The notes under the pieces are model-generated. The model saw only the letters and a list, made by a program, of their open reading frames with translations, was not told the DNA's origin and did no database searches. Source: Polynucleobacter brandtiae (GTDB lineage Bacteria > Pseudomonadota > Gammaproteobacteria > Burkholderiales > Burkholderiaceae). From it: 64,000 bases of DNA. Every line of letters begins with the position of its first letter. Position 1 is the stretch's first letter. Of the stretch, positions 1-8,512 are shown piece by piece. The stretch lies in assembly GCF_002797575.1 (NCBI RefSeq), contig NZ_PGTX01000004.1, positions 1-64,000 on the forward strand, given 5' to 3'. The translations under genes and the position numbers were made by a program.

Positions 1-132
1 CAGCATTACTGGGACAGCATTAACGAAGTTCAAGAGTTCGCAACGCAATGGATGTATAAATATAACTATGAACGTCCAAATATGGCATTGGGCGGTATTA
101 CCCCGAAACAGCGACTGGCCATGGTTGCTTAA
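1..132 (+). CDS. IS3-family transposase (OrfB, integrase core), C-terminal 43 residues
   Basis: This is the 3' end of a DDE transposase that continues upstream of the window. The 43 visible residues contain YNYERPNMALGGITPKQRL, the typical C-terminal signature of IS3 OrfB proteins. The catalytic DDE residues lie upstream and cannot be checked, so it is unknown whether the element is intact. The gene reads towards the cbb3 oxidase locus and stops about 40 bp before the apparent cydB remnant. Confidence 0.85.
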   Translation, partial: QHYWDSINEVQEFATQWMYKYNYERPNMALGGITPKQRLAMVA

Positions 133-173
133 CTTACTCTACCTCTGAGAGCAGTTAAAAAGGGGAGGATTAC
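1..173 (+). mobile_element. IS3-family insertion sequence, right end (partial)
   Basis: The window opens inside an IS3-family element whose left part lies outside. Its transposase ends at 132. A G-rich stretch at about 155-173 is the likely right terminal repeat. The exact border is inferred from where cydB-like coding sequence resumes at about 174, because the other end and the target duplication are not visible. Confidence 0.65.
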
Positions 174-305
174 CTTTCCAACAATTACGATTGCGCTTGG
201 ATGATTTTCTGGGGTGCAGTTGTTGTATTGCCTCTGATATTGGCTTGCACAGCATATTCTTATAAGGTTTTCTGGGGTAAGGCAGAGGACCTCAAGTACT
301 ATTAA
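174..305 (+). pseudogene. cydB: Remnant of cytochrome bd oxidase subunit II (cydB), last ~43 codons
   Basis: Directly after the IS end an open frame with no start encodes a hydrophobic segment, GAVVVLPLILACTAYSYKVF, followed by a short polar tail ending in two tyrosines and TAA at 303-305. CydB/CioB proteins typically end with a transmembrane helix of the form LPLILAYTAYSYWVFRGKV, so this is read as the severed 3' end of a cydB gene. The 5' part would lie beyond the IS, outside the window. The call rests on about 40 residues and needs a protein search. If correct, a high-affinity quinol oxidase was inactivated next to the other high-affinity oxidase, cbb3. Confidence 0.6.
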
Positions 306-589
306 ATACAGTTCTATTGATTGGATTAATGATTTAAACCTTGAGGTAGTGCACAAGCCTTACTTTAAGTAACGGTGGGGAATTTTGTCTTTTGAACGCT
401 ATAAGTTTCAATGGCAATTTCTAGATCCTCAATAGAGCTACATCAGGCAGCGAATGATCCAAGAAGGACTTACTAACCAGCTTCGCAAAAGATTGAGATT
501 TAAAACCATAGATTGGTGTTTTACCGGTCCTTGTGCCGTATTCCACTTTGCTTTTGAGTCTACGTTGACTTATAAAAAACATCCGACTT
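306..589. other. Intergenic stretch without recognisable gene
   Basis: No coding region, RNA gene or repeat is recognised between the cydB-like stop and the FNR box. An in-frame extension of ccoI could start at 454, but its 61 extra residues look nothing like a CcoI N-terminus and it would place the FNR promoter inside the gene. Confidence 0.5.
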
Positions 590-630
590 TTGATTTAGAT
601 CAAAAGGATTTGATCTATTCCTTGGACAAT
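590..630 (+). promoter_or_regulatory. FNR-dependent promoter of ccoI (FNR box 590-603, -10 at 625-630)
   Basis: TTGAT-TTAG-ATCAA at 590-603 is a perfect match to the FNR consensus TTGAT-N4-ATCAA. A -10-like GACAAT lies 21 bp after the box, exactly the spacing seen in the ccoN promoter. Class II geometry (box centred near -41.5) puts the transcript start at about 637-638, on the ccoI start codon itself. Confidence 0.8.
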
Positions 631-636
631 GACTTC

Positions 637-3069
637 ATGAGTAAAGAGTTAGCCTCAACTTGCTATCACTGCTTAAGCGCAATAGAGCCAAAGGAGTTAG
701 TTGAGGCAAGTCTAAGCGGTGTAATTCACCAATTTTGCTGCGCTGGTTGTATGGCTATTGCCCAAACAATTCATAGGGATGGCTTGTCGATCTTTTATTC
801 CAAGCGTTCACAAGTGAATATAAAGCCGGAGGCGTACTTAGCCCTCAATGAGATTCCAGAAAAGCTTAAACCTTATGATGACCTTTCTTTACGAAATAGA
901 TTTACTAGGCCCTATGGGGATGCTGGTGTTTTAGAAACAACTTTACGGTTAGAAAAAATCCGTTGCGCTGCCTGTGTTTGGTTATGCGAGCATCATTTAC
1001 GGCGGTTGGTAGGTGTTCTAGATATCCAAATAAACTACGTTACTCAAAAAGTGATGGTGCGTTTTTCCCCAGAGAAAATCAGCTTAGCTAGATTGCTATT
1101 TGAAATTGAGCGTATTGGTTATGAGGCGTGGCCTTTTGAACCCTCTTTATTGATAGAGAGGGCGAAGGAGGAGAGACGGTCACTGCTTGCACGCCTTGGT
1201 GTAGCTCTATTGGGGACGATGCAAGTCATGATGTATGCCTGGCCTACCTATGTAGGTGCAGATATTGCTTCTGAACATGGTTTGCTATTGAATTGGACAA
1301 GCTGGGCACTAACAGTGCCTGTGATTATCTATTCTGCGGGGCCAATATTTCAGACGGCTTGGCGTAGCATGCAGTCTTTTCACAAGACTCATATATTGGG
1401 TATGGATGTGCCAATTGCCCTAGCTTTAGCTTTGGCGTTTACCGTGGGGACTATAAATCTCATGAGCGGTACTGGCCAGATCTATTTCGATTCCATCACC
1501 ATGTTCGTTGCTTTCATCTTAGCCGCTCGTTATGTTGAATTATTGGCTAGACAAGACGCACAAGGGGGGGCGGAGGCATTGGCAAAGCAATTACCTGCAA
1601 TTTGCGATCACCTGACTAATTACCCTGGTTCGACTCAAGTAACAATTGTGCCGGTAGTTAATTGTAGGCCAGGAGATGTATTACGGGTTTCTCCAGGCGA
1701 CATTATTCCTGTAGACGGTATTTTGATTGAAAACGAGAGCGCTTTAGATGAATCATTGCTTAGTGGGGAATCTAAGCCGGTTTATAAGAGGATTGGTGAT
1801 GCTGTTTATGCCGGCACACACAATATTTTGAATCCCCTATTGATGAGAGTAGATGCTGTAGGTCAGTCAACTCGGATCGCTGGTATTGCTGCGCTTCTGG
1901 ATAAGGCCTTACTTACAAAGCCAAGAATGGTTAGTCTTGCTGAAAAGTGGGCTGGTTATTTTGTTCTTTGCCTAATATTGACTGCTTTTATTACTTCTGC
2001 TGTTTGGTTATGGATTGATCCAAGCAAAGCATGGACGGTACTTGTTTCTGTTTTAGTAGTGAGCTGCCCTTGCGCATTATCACTTGCAGTGCCAACCGCA
2101 GTGGCTGCAGCTCAGGGTGCGGTTACTAAGCAAGGCCTTTTAATAATTCGCGGTCACGTTATGGAAGAATTAGCAAATGTAACAGATTTAGTATTGGATA
2201 AGACTGGCACATTGACCATGGGCCTGCCCGAGTTATTGGAGATTGTTTATCACAGGAATACCCACACTCGTCACGATGTGTTGGCTTTGGCAGCAGGATT
2301 GGAATCAGGGCAGCGTCACCCCCTAGCACTTGCCCTACTTCGCGTGGCTGAGAAGGAGCTGAAATGCCCCCTTACACTAGCCAAACCAGTCATGAATCAT
2401 TTGGGACAAGGGCTAAGCTCAGGCCCCTATCGACTGGGGAGTGCAAGCTGGATAGGAGTGAAAAAAATAGCGAAACTTGGGCCGTATGGGGAAGTGCATT
2501 TAAGTGATGCCAGTGGATTGATCGCTAGTTTTATTTTTTTAGACACGCCACGTGCTGGCTTAGAAAGTTTGTTAAAAGCCGCTCGATCTAGGGGCATTCA
2601 CGTTCATTTAGTATCGGGTGACGATCCCAACACGGTTGCATGGTGGGCATCTCATGTAGGTATTAAAAGTTATGTGGGGGGATGCACCCCTCAGGGAAAA
2701 TATGAATATATTGAGGGCCTTCAAAAGCAAGGTGCTCTTGTCTGGGCCATTGGTGATGGCGTAAATGATGCGCCGCTCTTAGCGCGTGCAAGTGTATCGG
2801 TTGCCATAGGTTCTGGAGCGCCATTGGCGGCTGCTGGTGCAGATGCTGTTTTAACGGCAAGCTCTTTGGAGCCGTTGGCACGAGCATTACTACTGGCTGA
2901 TAAAACCCAGATAATTATTAAACAAAATCTATTGTGGGCATTAATTTATAACCTGATTGCCATTCCGTTTGCCATGATGGGCTTAGTTAATCCCTGGATC
3001 GCAGGTGTTGGTATGTCTTTATCTTCTTTGGCGGTGACCTTAAATGCTTGGCGTCTCAGAAAAGCATAA
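637..3069 (+). CDS. ccoI: CcoI/FixI-type copper-translocating P1B ATPase
   Basis: Inner-membrane heavy-metal ATPase needed to provide copper for cbb3 oxidase assembly. The 810-residue protein starts with cysteine-rich metal-binding motifs (CYHC, FCCAGC), then an HMA domain with CAAC. It has the CPC membrane motif near residue 477, the DKTGTLT phosphorylation site near 521 and the hinge motif GDGVNDAP near the C-terminus. All catalytic motifs are present. The ATG at 637 was chosen over a longer frame from 454 because CcoI proteins begin with the cysteine motif and an FNR promoter sits just upstream. No good ribosome-binding site precedes it. ccoS follows 9 bp downstream. Confidence 0.93.
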   Translation: MSKELASTCYHCLSAIEPKELVEASLSGVIHQFCCAGCMAIAQTIHRDGLSIFYSKRSQVNIKPEAYLALNEIPEKLKPYDDLSLRNRFTRPYGDAGVLETTLRLEKIRCAACVWLCEHHLRRLVGVLDIQINYVTQKVMVRFSPEKISLARLLFEIERIGYEAWPFEPSLLIERAKEERRSLLARLGVALLGTMQVMMYAWPTYVGADIASEHGLLLNWTSWALTVPVIIYSAGPIFQTAWRSMQSFHKTHILGMDVPIALALALAFTVGTINLMSGTGQIYFDSITMFVAFILAARYVELLARQDAQGGAEALAKQLPAICDHLTNYPGSTQVTIVPVVNCRPGDVLRVSPGDIIPVDGILIENESALDESLLSGESKPVYKRIGDAVYAGTHNILNPLLMRVDAVGQSTRIAGIAALLDKALLTKPRMVSLAEKWAGYFVLCLILTAFITSAVWLWIDPSKAWTVLVSVLVVSCPCALSLAVPTAVAAAQGAVTKQGLLIIRGHVMEELANVTDLVLDKTGTLTMGLPELLEIVYHRNTHTRHDVLALAAGLESGQRHPLALALLRVAEKELKCPLTLAKPVMNHLGQGLSSGPYRLGSASWIGVKKIAKLGPYGEVHLSDASGLIASFIFLDTPRAGLESLLKAARSRGIHVHLVSGDDPNTVAWWASHVGIKSYVGGCTPQGKYEYIEGLQKQGALVWAIGDGVNDAPLLARASVSVAIGSGAPLAAAGADAVLTASSLEPLARALLLADKTQIIIKQNLLWALIYNLIAIPFAMMGLVNPWIAGVGMSLSSLAVTLNAWRLRKA

Positions 3070-3078
3070 ACTAAAAAG

Positions 3079-3252
3079 ATGGAAAGTCTTTTCGTTCTCA
3101 TTCCCTTGTCGCTAATACTTATCGGCCTCTTGGTTTGGATTTTGCGGTGGGCTATTAAGAGCGGTCAGTTTGATGATTTAGTAGGGCCAGGTGAATCTAT
3201 CTTGATGGATGAAGATGCCCCGACTTCACAAAAGGATGACAAAGCCGCTTAG
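3079..3252 (+). CDS. ccoS: CcoS, small cbb3 oxidase maturation protein
   Basis: A 57-residue protein with one N-terminal transmembrane helix (about residues 4-25) followed by the family signature SGQFDDL and an acidic tail. CcoS proteins are needed to insert cofactors into cbb3 oxidase. The gene lies 9 bp after ccoI and is probably co-transcribed with it. The ccoN FNR promoter begins only 4 bp after its stop codon. Confidence 0.9.
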   Translation: MESLFVLIPLSLILIGLLVWILRWAIKSGQFDDLVGPGESILMDEDAPTSQKDDKAA

Positions 3253-3255
3253 TTT

Positions 3256-3296
3256 TTGATATAGATCAAATTGATCTATATACCTTATTTGATAAT
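3256..3296 (+). promoter_or_regulatory. FNR-dependent promoter of the ccoNOQP operon (box 3256-3269, -10 at 3291-3296)
   Basis: TTGAT-ATAG-ATCAA at 3256-3269 is a perfect FNR box. GATAAT, 21 bp downstream, matches the -10 consensus at five of six positions. The predicted start is about 3303-3304, giving a leader of about 46 bases before ccoN. This is a textbook class II anaerobic activation layout. Confidence 0.85.
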
Positions 3297-3349
3297 CAAA
3301 TCAGTCTATTTAGCTTAGTCGATATTTGGTCATCAATAAGGGAGAAACC

Positions 3350-4798
3350 ATGTGGCTTACTGTTGGGGGTAATCAAGATAACTTTAATTACAAAGTTGTC
3401 AGCCAATTTGCCATTGTTACAGTGCTGTGGGGAATCGTCGGCATGTTGGTGGGGGTTATTCTTGCGGCTCAGCTCGTTTGGCCTGAAATTACCTTCAATA
3501 TTCCGTGGTTAAGTTACGGACGTTTACGCCCATTACATACCAATGCGGTGATCTTTGCCTTTGGCGGCTCTGCGCTTTTCGCTACTTCCTACTACATCGT
3601 TCAGCGCACCTGTCAGGTTCGTTTATTTTGCGATAAGTTAGCAGCATTTACCTTTTGGGGTTGGCAGGCAGTGATTGTTTTAGCGGCTATCACCTTACCC
3701 TTGGGTATTTCTACTTCAAAAGAATATGCCGAATTAGAGTGGCCTATCGACTTACTGATCACAGTTGTCTGGGTGGCTTATGCAATAGTATTCTTTGGAA
3801 CCTTAATCAAGCGTAAGACGAAGCATATTTATGTTTCAAACTGGTTTTTCGGTGCCTATATATTGACCATTGCGGTTTTACATATTGTAAATAATATTGA
3901 AATGCCAGCGAGCTTATTCAAGTCATATTCAGCATATGGTGGGGCCCAAGATGCGATGATTCAGTGGTGGTATGGTCACAATGCAGTGGGCTTTTTCTTG
4001 ACTACAAGCTTCTTAGGGATGATGTATTACTTCATACCCAAGCAAGCAGATCGCCCCATTTATTCTTATCGATTATCTATAGTCCATTTTTGGGCTTTAA
4101 ATTTTACATATATGTGGGCGGGTCCGCACCACTTACTCTATAGTTCTTTGCCAGATTGGACGCAATCCTTAGGCATGGTGTTCTCTCTCATCCTGTTGGC
4201 ACCTTCATGGGGTGGAATGATTAACGGCATCATGACTTTATCTGGTGCTTGGCATAAATTACGGACAGATCCTATTTTGAAATTCTTGGTAGTCGCATTG
4301 TCCTTTTACGGCATGTCTACTTTTGAGGGCTCAATGATGTCAATCAAGACCGTCAATAGCTTGTCGCACTATACCGATTGGACTATTGGGCATGTACATT
4401 CTGGTGCATTAGGCTGGGTGGCAATGATCACTATTGGCTCTTTATATTATTTGATACCGCGCTTAGTCGGTCAAAGAGATATGTATAGCACTAAGCTAAT
4501 TGAGCTGCATTTTTGGATTGCCACTATTGGTGTAGTTATTTATATAGCAGCTATGTGGATAGCAGGGGTGATGCAAGGTTTGATGTGGAGAGCTTTTGAA
4601 GTAGATGGCACGCTTACTTATAGTTTTGTGGAGTCAGTAAAAGCAACATATCCTTTCTATGTAATTCGACTTATCGGTGGCTTGTGTTATCTAGGCGGCA
4701 TGTTACTGATGGCTTACAACGTCTATAAAACAGTCGCGCACAAGAAATTCATTGATGCACCTATTCCGCAAGCATTAAACCTCTCTCACCAAGGATAA
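3350..4798 (+). CDS. ccoN: cbb3-type cytochrome c oxidase subunit I (CcoN)
   Basis: Catalytic subunit of the high-affinity cbb3 terminal oxidase; it binds low-spin heme b and the heme b3-CuB centre and reduces O2 in the inner membrane. The 482 residues form a polytopic heme-copper oxidase core with characteristic histidine segments such as [39 protein letters not shown] and [13 protein letters not shown]. The ATG at 3350 has a good ribosome site (GGAG at 3341-3344); an upstream TTG at 3326 would add only eight residues and is not supported. First gene of ccoNOQP under an FNR box. Confidence 0.96.
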   Translation: MWLTVGGNQDNFNYKVVSQFAIVTVLWGIVGMLVGVILAAQLVWPEITFNIPWLSYGRLRPLHTNAVIFAFGGSALFATSYYIVQRTCQVRLFCDKLAAFTFWGWQAVIVLAAITLPLGISTSKEYAELEWPIDLLITVVWVAYAIVFFGTLIKRKTKHIYVSNWFFGAYILTIAVLHIVNNIEMPASLFKSYSAYGGAQDAMIQWWYGHNAVGFFLTTSFLGMMYYFIPKQADRPIYSYRLSIVHFWALNFTYMWAGPHHLLYSSLPDWTQSLGMVFSLILLAPSWGGMINGIMTLSGAWHKLRTDPILKFLVVALSFYGMSTFEGSMMSIKTVNSLSHYTDWTIGHVHSGALGWVAMITIGSLYYLIPRLVGQRDMYSTKLIELHFWIATIGVVIYIAAMWIAGVMQGLMWRAFEVDGTLTYSFVESVKATYPFYVIRLIGGLCYLGGMLLMAYNVYKTVAHKKFIDAPIPQALNLSHQG

Positions 4799-4802
4799 AA
4801 AT

Positions 4803-5453
4803 ATGTCAGAACAACGTCGATTTTTTTCCCATGAAACGCTTGAGCGCAATGTAGGTTGGTTAATCATTGCTACCATTGCCGCTATTTCAGTAGCTGGTCT
4901 TGTGCAAATTGTGCCTTTATTTTTTCAGCATACTACTACCGAGCCTAGTCCTGGGGTGACGCCGTACTCGGCTTTGCGTTTAGCCGGACGTGATATCTAT
5001 CAGCGTGAAGGATGTGTAGGTTGCCACTCACAGCAGATTCGTACGCTACGATCCGAAGTTGAGCGTTATGGCCCGTATTCTCTTGCTGGCGAGTCTGTCT
5101 ATGACCACCCATTCTTATGGGGTAGCAAGCGCACCGGCCCTGATTTAGCTCGTGTTGGTGGACGATACTCTGACGCTTGGCATCAGATTCATCTAAATAA
5201 TCCGCGCGATGTAGTGCCCGAGTCAAATATGCCTGCCTATCCATGGTTAGCAAATAATGCAGCCGATGCAAGCTCTATTCAGTCGCACTTACTTGCAATG
5301 CGCCGCCTAGGTATCCTTTATACAGATGAGCAAATTGCGAATGCGCCCCAAGAGTTAGAGGGTAAGACGGAATTAGATGCCTTAGTTGCCTATCTTCAAG
5401 GCCTTGGTATTAATCGCAGATACATCATCGTTAATGAGGTCGAGACGAAGTAA
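4803..5453 (+). CDS. ccoO: cbb3-type cytochrome c oxidase subunit II (CcoO)
   Basis: Membrane-anchored monoheme cytochrome c of the cbb3 complex that passes electrons towards CcoN. The 216-residue protein has one N-terminal membrane helix (about residues 18-40) and a single heme c site, C71-V-G-C74-H75, followed by the conserved SQQIRT. Length is normal for the family. It starts 4 bp after ccoN, with AAGGA just upstream of the ATG. Confidence 0.96.
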   Translation: MSEQRRFFSHETLERNVGWLIIATIAAISVAGLVQIVPLFFQHTTTEPSPGVTPYSALRLAGRDIYQREGCVGCHSQQIRTLRSEVERYGPYSLAGESVYDHPFLWGSKRTGPDLARVGGRYSDAWHQIHLNNPRDVVPESNMPAYPWLANNAADASSIQSHLLAMRRLGILYTDEQIANAPQELEGKTELDALVAYLQGLGINRRYIIVNEVETK

Positions 5454-5473
5454 TCAATCGGAATAGATACACT

Positions 5474-5641
5474 ATGAATAATATTAACTCCTACCTCTCC
5501 GCAATTTCAACTGTACTTGGCCTAGTCTTTTTTTTAGGGATAGTTTGGTGGGCCTGGTCTGCAAAAAGAAAACCTGCAAATCAAGAATCAGCCGAACTTC
5601 CATTTGATCTTCCTGATGAATTTAGCAAGGATGAATCATGA
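5474..5641 (+). CDS. ccoQ: CcoQ, small subunit of cbb3 oxidase
   Basis: A 55-residue protein with a single transmembrane helix (about residues 8-28, rich in F, G and W), a short basic stretch and an acidic C-terminal tail. Sequence similarity within this family is weak, so the call rests on size, topology and position between ccoO and ccoP. CcoQ is known to stabilise the complex. Its stop overlaps the ccoP start (ATGA at 5638-5641), suggesting translational coupling. Confidence 0.85.
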   Translation: MNNINSYLSAISTVLGLVFFLGIVWWAWSAKRKPANQESAELPFDLPDEFSKDES

Positions 5642-6564
5642 GTGACTTTCTGAGCGCGGGTTGGAGCTTGTATATTGCGTTGGTAACGTTGGCCGGTATT
5701 GTTTGGTGTATCTGGTTATTGTTTACTCAACGTAAGGCCAATGTCATTCTTACGGCTGATGGCGCTGTTGCTGATACAGGACATGTATGGGACGAGGATT
5801 TACGAGAACTTAATAATCCATTGCCCCGTTGGTGGATGTGGATGTTCCTGATGGCCTGCATTTTTGCCCTGGTATACCTTGTTCTATATCCGGGTCTTGG
5901 AACATTTCCTGGACTATTGAAGTGGAGTGCTAATGGTGAATTAGTGGAATCAATGACAACTGCAAATGACGATTTGAAGCCGATATATGCAAAATATGTT
6001 GAGATGAATATCGAGCAGGTTGCAGGAGACTCTAAGGCCCGTGACATGGGGCAACGCTTATTTTTAAATTCTTGCGCACAGTGTCATGGTTCTGATGCTG
6101 GTGGCTCCAAGGGCTTTCCCAATTTGACTGATGGGGATTGGCTCTATGGCGGCTCACCAGAGAATATTAAAACTACTTTAACCAATGGCCGCTCTGGAGT
6201 CATGCCACCATTTCCTCAGCTGGATCAAAAGCAGATAGCAGACGTTGCCAACTATGTCCGTAGTCTCTCTGAGTTGTCGAATAATCAGAGCAGATCTGAA
6301 CGGGGTGCCGAGGTATTTAAAGCTAACTGCGTGGCCTGTCATGGCATTGATGGCAAGGGTAATATATTTATCGGTGCGCCTAACTTAACCGATAATATTT
6401 GGCTGTATGGTGGGTCAGAGGTCACCATTATTGAAACGATCACTAAAGGGCGTATGGCGATGATGCCTGCTCAAGATAAGGTATTAAGCCCTGAAAAATT
6501 ACACTTACTAACGGCCTATGTTTGGGGGTTATCAAACAATAGAAAAACTCCTCAATCAAAGTAA
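5638..6564 (+). CDS. ccoP: cbb3-type cytochrome c oxidase diheme subunit III (CcoP)
   Basis: Diheme cytochrome c that receives electrons from soluble cytochromes. The 308-residue protein has two N-terminal membrane helices (about residues 8-30 and 62-85) and two cytochrome c domains with heme sites starting at C146 (CAQCH) and C231 (CVACH). It overlaps ccoQ by 4 bases. ccoG follows 15 bp later, so the structural and maturation genes probably share a transcript. Confidence 0.95.
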   Translation: MSDFLSAGWSLYIALVTLAGIVWCIWLLFTQRKANVILTADGAVADTGHVWDEDLRELNNPLPRWWMWMFLMACIFALVYLVLYPGLGTFPGLLKWSANGELVESMTTANDDLKPIYAKYVEMNIEQVAGDSKARDMGQRLFLNSCAQCHGSDAGGSKGFPNLTDGDWLYGGSPENIKTTLTNGRSGVMPPFPQLDQKQIADVANYVRSLSELSNNQSRSERGAEVFKANCVACHGIDGKGNIFIGAPNLTDNIWLYGGSEVTIIETITKGRMAMMPAQDKVLSPEKLHLLTAYVWGLSNNRKTPQSK

Positions 6565-6579
6565 CCAATCTTTAGTCAA

Positions 6580-8025
6580 ATGCCTAGAGGAAAGCCAATA
6601 CCGATTGAAGTTATTGAACAATCTTTGTATGAAGTCCGACGAAAAATATATCCACGGTCTGTCACTGGGCTCTTTGCACGCTGGCGTATCATACTTGTCT
6701 TGGTTACTCAACTCCTTTTTTATGGTTTGCCTTGGTTAAGCTGGAATGATCGTCAAGCTGTCCTCTTTGACTTAATTCAGCGTAAGTTTTATATCTTTAG
6801 CTTAGTGCTTTGGCCGCAAGATGTCATTTACCTGACACTGTTATTAATTCTTTCAGCTTTGGCCCTCTTTTTATTTACGGCAGTGGCAGGGCGTCTATTC
6901 TGTGGATATGCCTGCCCCCAGACGGTCTATACCGAAATTTTCATGTGGATTGAGCGCAAGGTCGAAGGAGACCGCTTTGCCCGCATTCGATTAGATGGGG
7001 AAGAGTGGCCATGGGGGCTCAGAAAGTGGCGCCTTAAACTCACTAAGCACTTTCTTTGGCTCCTTATCGCATTTTGGACTGGGTTTACTTTTATTGGTTA
7101 CTTCACACCCATTGAAACACTCGCTCAATCTATTTTGCATGGAGCACTAGGACCTTGGCAATTATTTTGGCTTTGCTTTTATAGCTTTGCTACCTGGGGT
7201 AATGCTGGCTTTATGCGGGAGCAAGTCTGCAAGTATATGTGCCCCTATGCGCGCTTTCAAAGTGTCATGGTGGATAAAGATACTTTCTTGGTTACCTACG
7301 ACAAGGTACGAGGTGAACCGCGGGGAAGTCGACATAGGACCGATGATCAGCACGCCTTAGATTTGGGCGACTGTGTCGATTGTAGTATTTGCGTACAAGT
7401 TTGCCCTACTGGGATTGATATTCGAGATGGCTTGCAATATATGTGTATAGGCTGTGGTGCTTGTATTGACGCATGCAATCAGGTGATGGAAAAAATAAAT
7501 TATCCAAAAGGGTTAATTCGCTACACCACTGAACGTGCCATTGAGGGCCAGGAGTTAAACCAAAACGCGTTAAAACATATTTTTCGCCCAAGAGTGCTGT
7601 TTTATATTGCACTCATTACAGTGCTGTCCTCACTATTTTTAATTTCCTTAATGATTCGTAATCCCCTGCGAGTAGATGTAATGCGGGATAGAGGCGCCTT
7701 AGCACGTGAAGTAGATGGCGTGCGTATTGAGAATATTTATCGCATCCAGATTATGAATGCCTCTGAGCATCCCATGCTGGTTGAGTTGAGGGCTTTAGGT
7801 CTAGAGCCCCTTACTATTTTGGATTCAAAAGGAAAAGAAATTACGCAATTCACAGTAGATGCTGCAAGCAATCAATTGATCCCAGTGAAAGTTAGCACTG
7901 ACTTAGATGCGAACAAACCAGGAAATTACCCTATTTATTTCAATATTGCTGCAGAGGAAATCATTAAAAATCAGTCGATTGAAAGAGTTCGAAATGAAAA
8001 ATCAACTTTTATTATTCCCCGTTAA
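6580..8025 (+). CDS. ccoG: CcoG (RdxA/FixG-like) iron-sulfur membrane protein for cbb3 maturation
   Basis: Membrane-bound ferredoxin-like protein of the CcoG family; the family has been linked to cupric reductase activity that feeds copper to cbb3 assembly. The 481 residues include about five membrane helices, two cysteine pairs facing the membrane (CGYACPQ, CKYMCPYARFQS) and a central double 4Fe-4S ferredoxin domain (CVDCSICVQVCP and CIGCGACIDACN). The C-terminal third is a periplasmic immunoglobulin-like domain. Placed just after ccoP, as in other proteobacteria. Confidence 0.94.
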   Translation: MPRGKPIPIEVIEQSLYEVRRKIYPRSVTGLFARWRIILVLVTQLLFYGLPWLSWNDRQAVLFDLIQRKFYIFSLVLWPQDVIYLTLLLILSALALFLFTAVAGRLFCGYACPQTVYTEIFMWIERKVEGDRFARIRLDGEEWPWGLRKWRLKLTKHFLWLLIAFWTGFTFIGYFTPIETLAQSILHGALGPWQLFWLCFYSFATWGNAGFMREQVCKYMCPYARFQSVMVDKDTFLVTYDKVRGEPRGSRHRTDDQHALDLGDCVDCSICVQVCPTGIDIRDGLQYMCIGCGACIDACNQVMEKINYPKGLIRYTTERAIEGQELNQNALKHIFRPRVLFYIALITVLSSLFLISLMIRNPLRVDVMRDRGALAREVDGVRIENIYRIQIMNASEHPMLVELRALGLEPLTILDSKGKEITQFTVDAASNQLIPVKVSTDLDANKPGNYPIYFNIAAEEIIKNQSIERVRNEKSTFIIPR

Positions 8026-8051
8026 TTGAATTTAAGTCAGATAGGATATTC

Positions 8052-8255
8052 ATGACTGAACAGCAAATGATTAAACCCTGGTGGCGGCAGCTATGGCCTT
8101 GGCTATTAATTAGTGGCCCAGCAGTAGCCATGATTGCTTGCGCAATTACTATTTGGCTAGCACTTAACCTATATGTGGATAAGCCATTAAGGCAAGGTGT
8201 GGTTAAGCAAGGTTTTAAGGTGGAGCAAACCAGAGAAGTGCAGGCTAGCAAATGA
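8052..8255 (+). CDS. Short FixH-like membrane protein
   Basis: A 67-residue protein with one strong transmembrane helix (about residues 13-42, starting PWWRQLWPWLLISGP). The PWWRxxWxWLxIxGP opening is shared with FixH-type proteins found after ccoG, but the periplasmic domain of full FixH is missing. It may be a trimmed FixH that only anchors or contacts the maturation machinery. The stop overlaps the next start (ATGA at 8252-8255). Confidence 0.65.
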   Translation: MTEQQMIKPWWRQLWPWLLISGPAVAMIACAITIWLALNLYVDKPLRQGVVKQGFKVEQTREVQASK

Positions 8256-8512
8256 AATATCGTTTACTTATTTGGATTTTATGGCCCTCATTCTTGATTT
8301 CGGGTATTGCAGAGGGGCTGTTATTTACAGTGTTTCATCCACAAGACTTATTATTTTTTGGCTACCATTCACAGATTTCAGACGAGGGAATTTACACCAT
8401 CGGTTTTTTTGTGATCTGGATCTTTTGCGCAACCTCAAGCGCTCTGACGGCTTATATTCTGCCCGGTATTCAATCGACCTCTAGTAAAGAGGTTGACTCC
8501 GAACTGATCTAG
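8252..8512 (+). CDS. Small two-helix membrane protein of the cco locus, function unknown
   Basis: An 86-residue hydrophobic protein with two predicted membrane helices (about residues 5-28 and 47-72) and a short polar tail. I do not recognise a named family. Its translational overlap with the FixH-like gene and its place at the end of the cco operon suggest a role in cbb3 assembly. Its TAG stop shares the palindrome CTAG (8509-8512) with the stop of the convergent fnr gene. Confidence 0.7.
   Translation: MKYRLLIWILWPSFLISGIAEGLLFTVFHPQDLLFFGYHSQISDEGIYTIGFFVIWIFCATSSALTAYILPGIQSTSSKEVDSELI

Noticed and set aside
454-636. 61-residue N-terminal extension of ccoI
   Set aside because: It does not resemble CcoI and would contain the FNR promoter; the ATG at 637 gives the normal N-terminus.
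3288-3302. Second FNR box at TTTGATAATCAAAT before ccoN
   Set aside because: The half-sites are only one base apart instead of four; GATAAT within it is better read as the -10.
4945-6047. Antisense frames within ccoO and ccoP (about 105 codons each)
   Set aside because: They are shadows of conserved oxidase genes and have no supporting signals.
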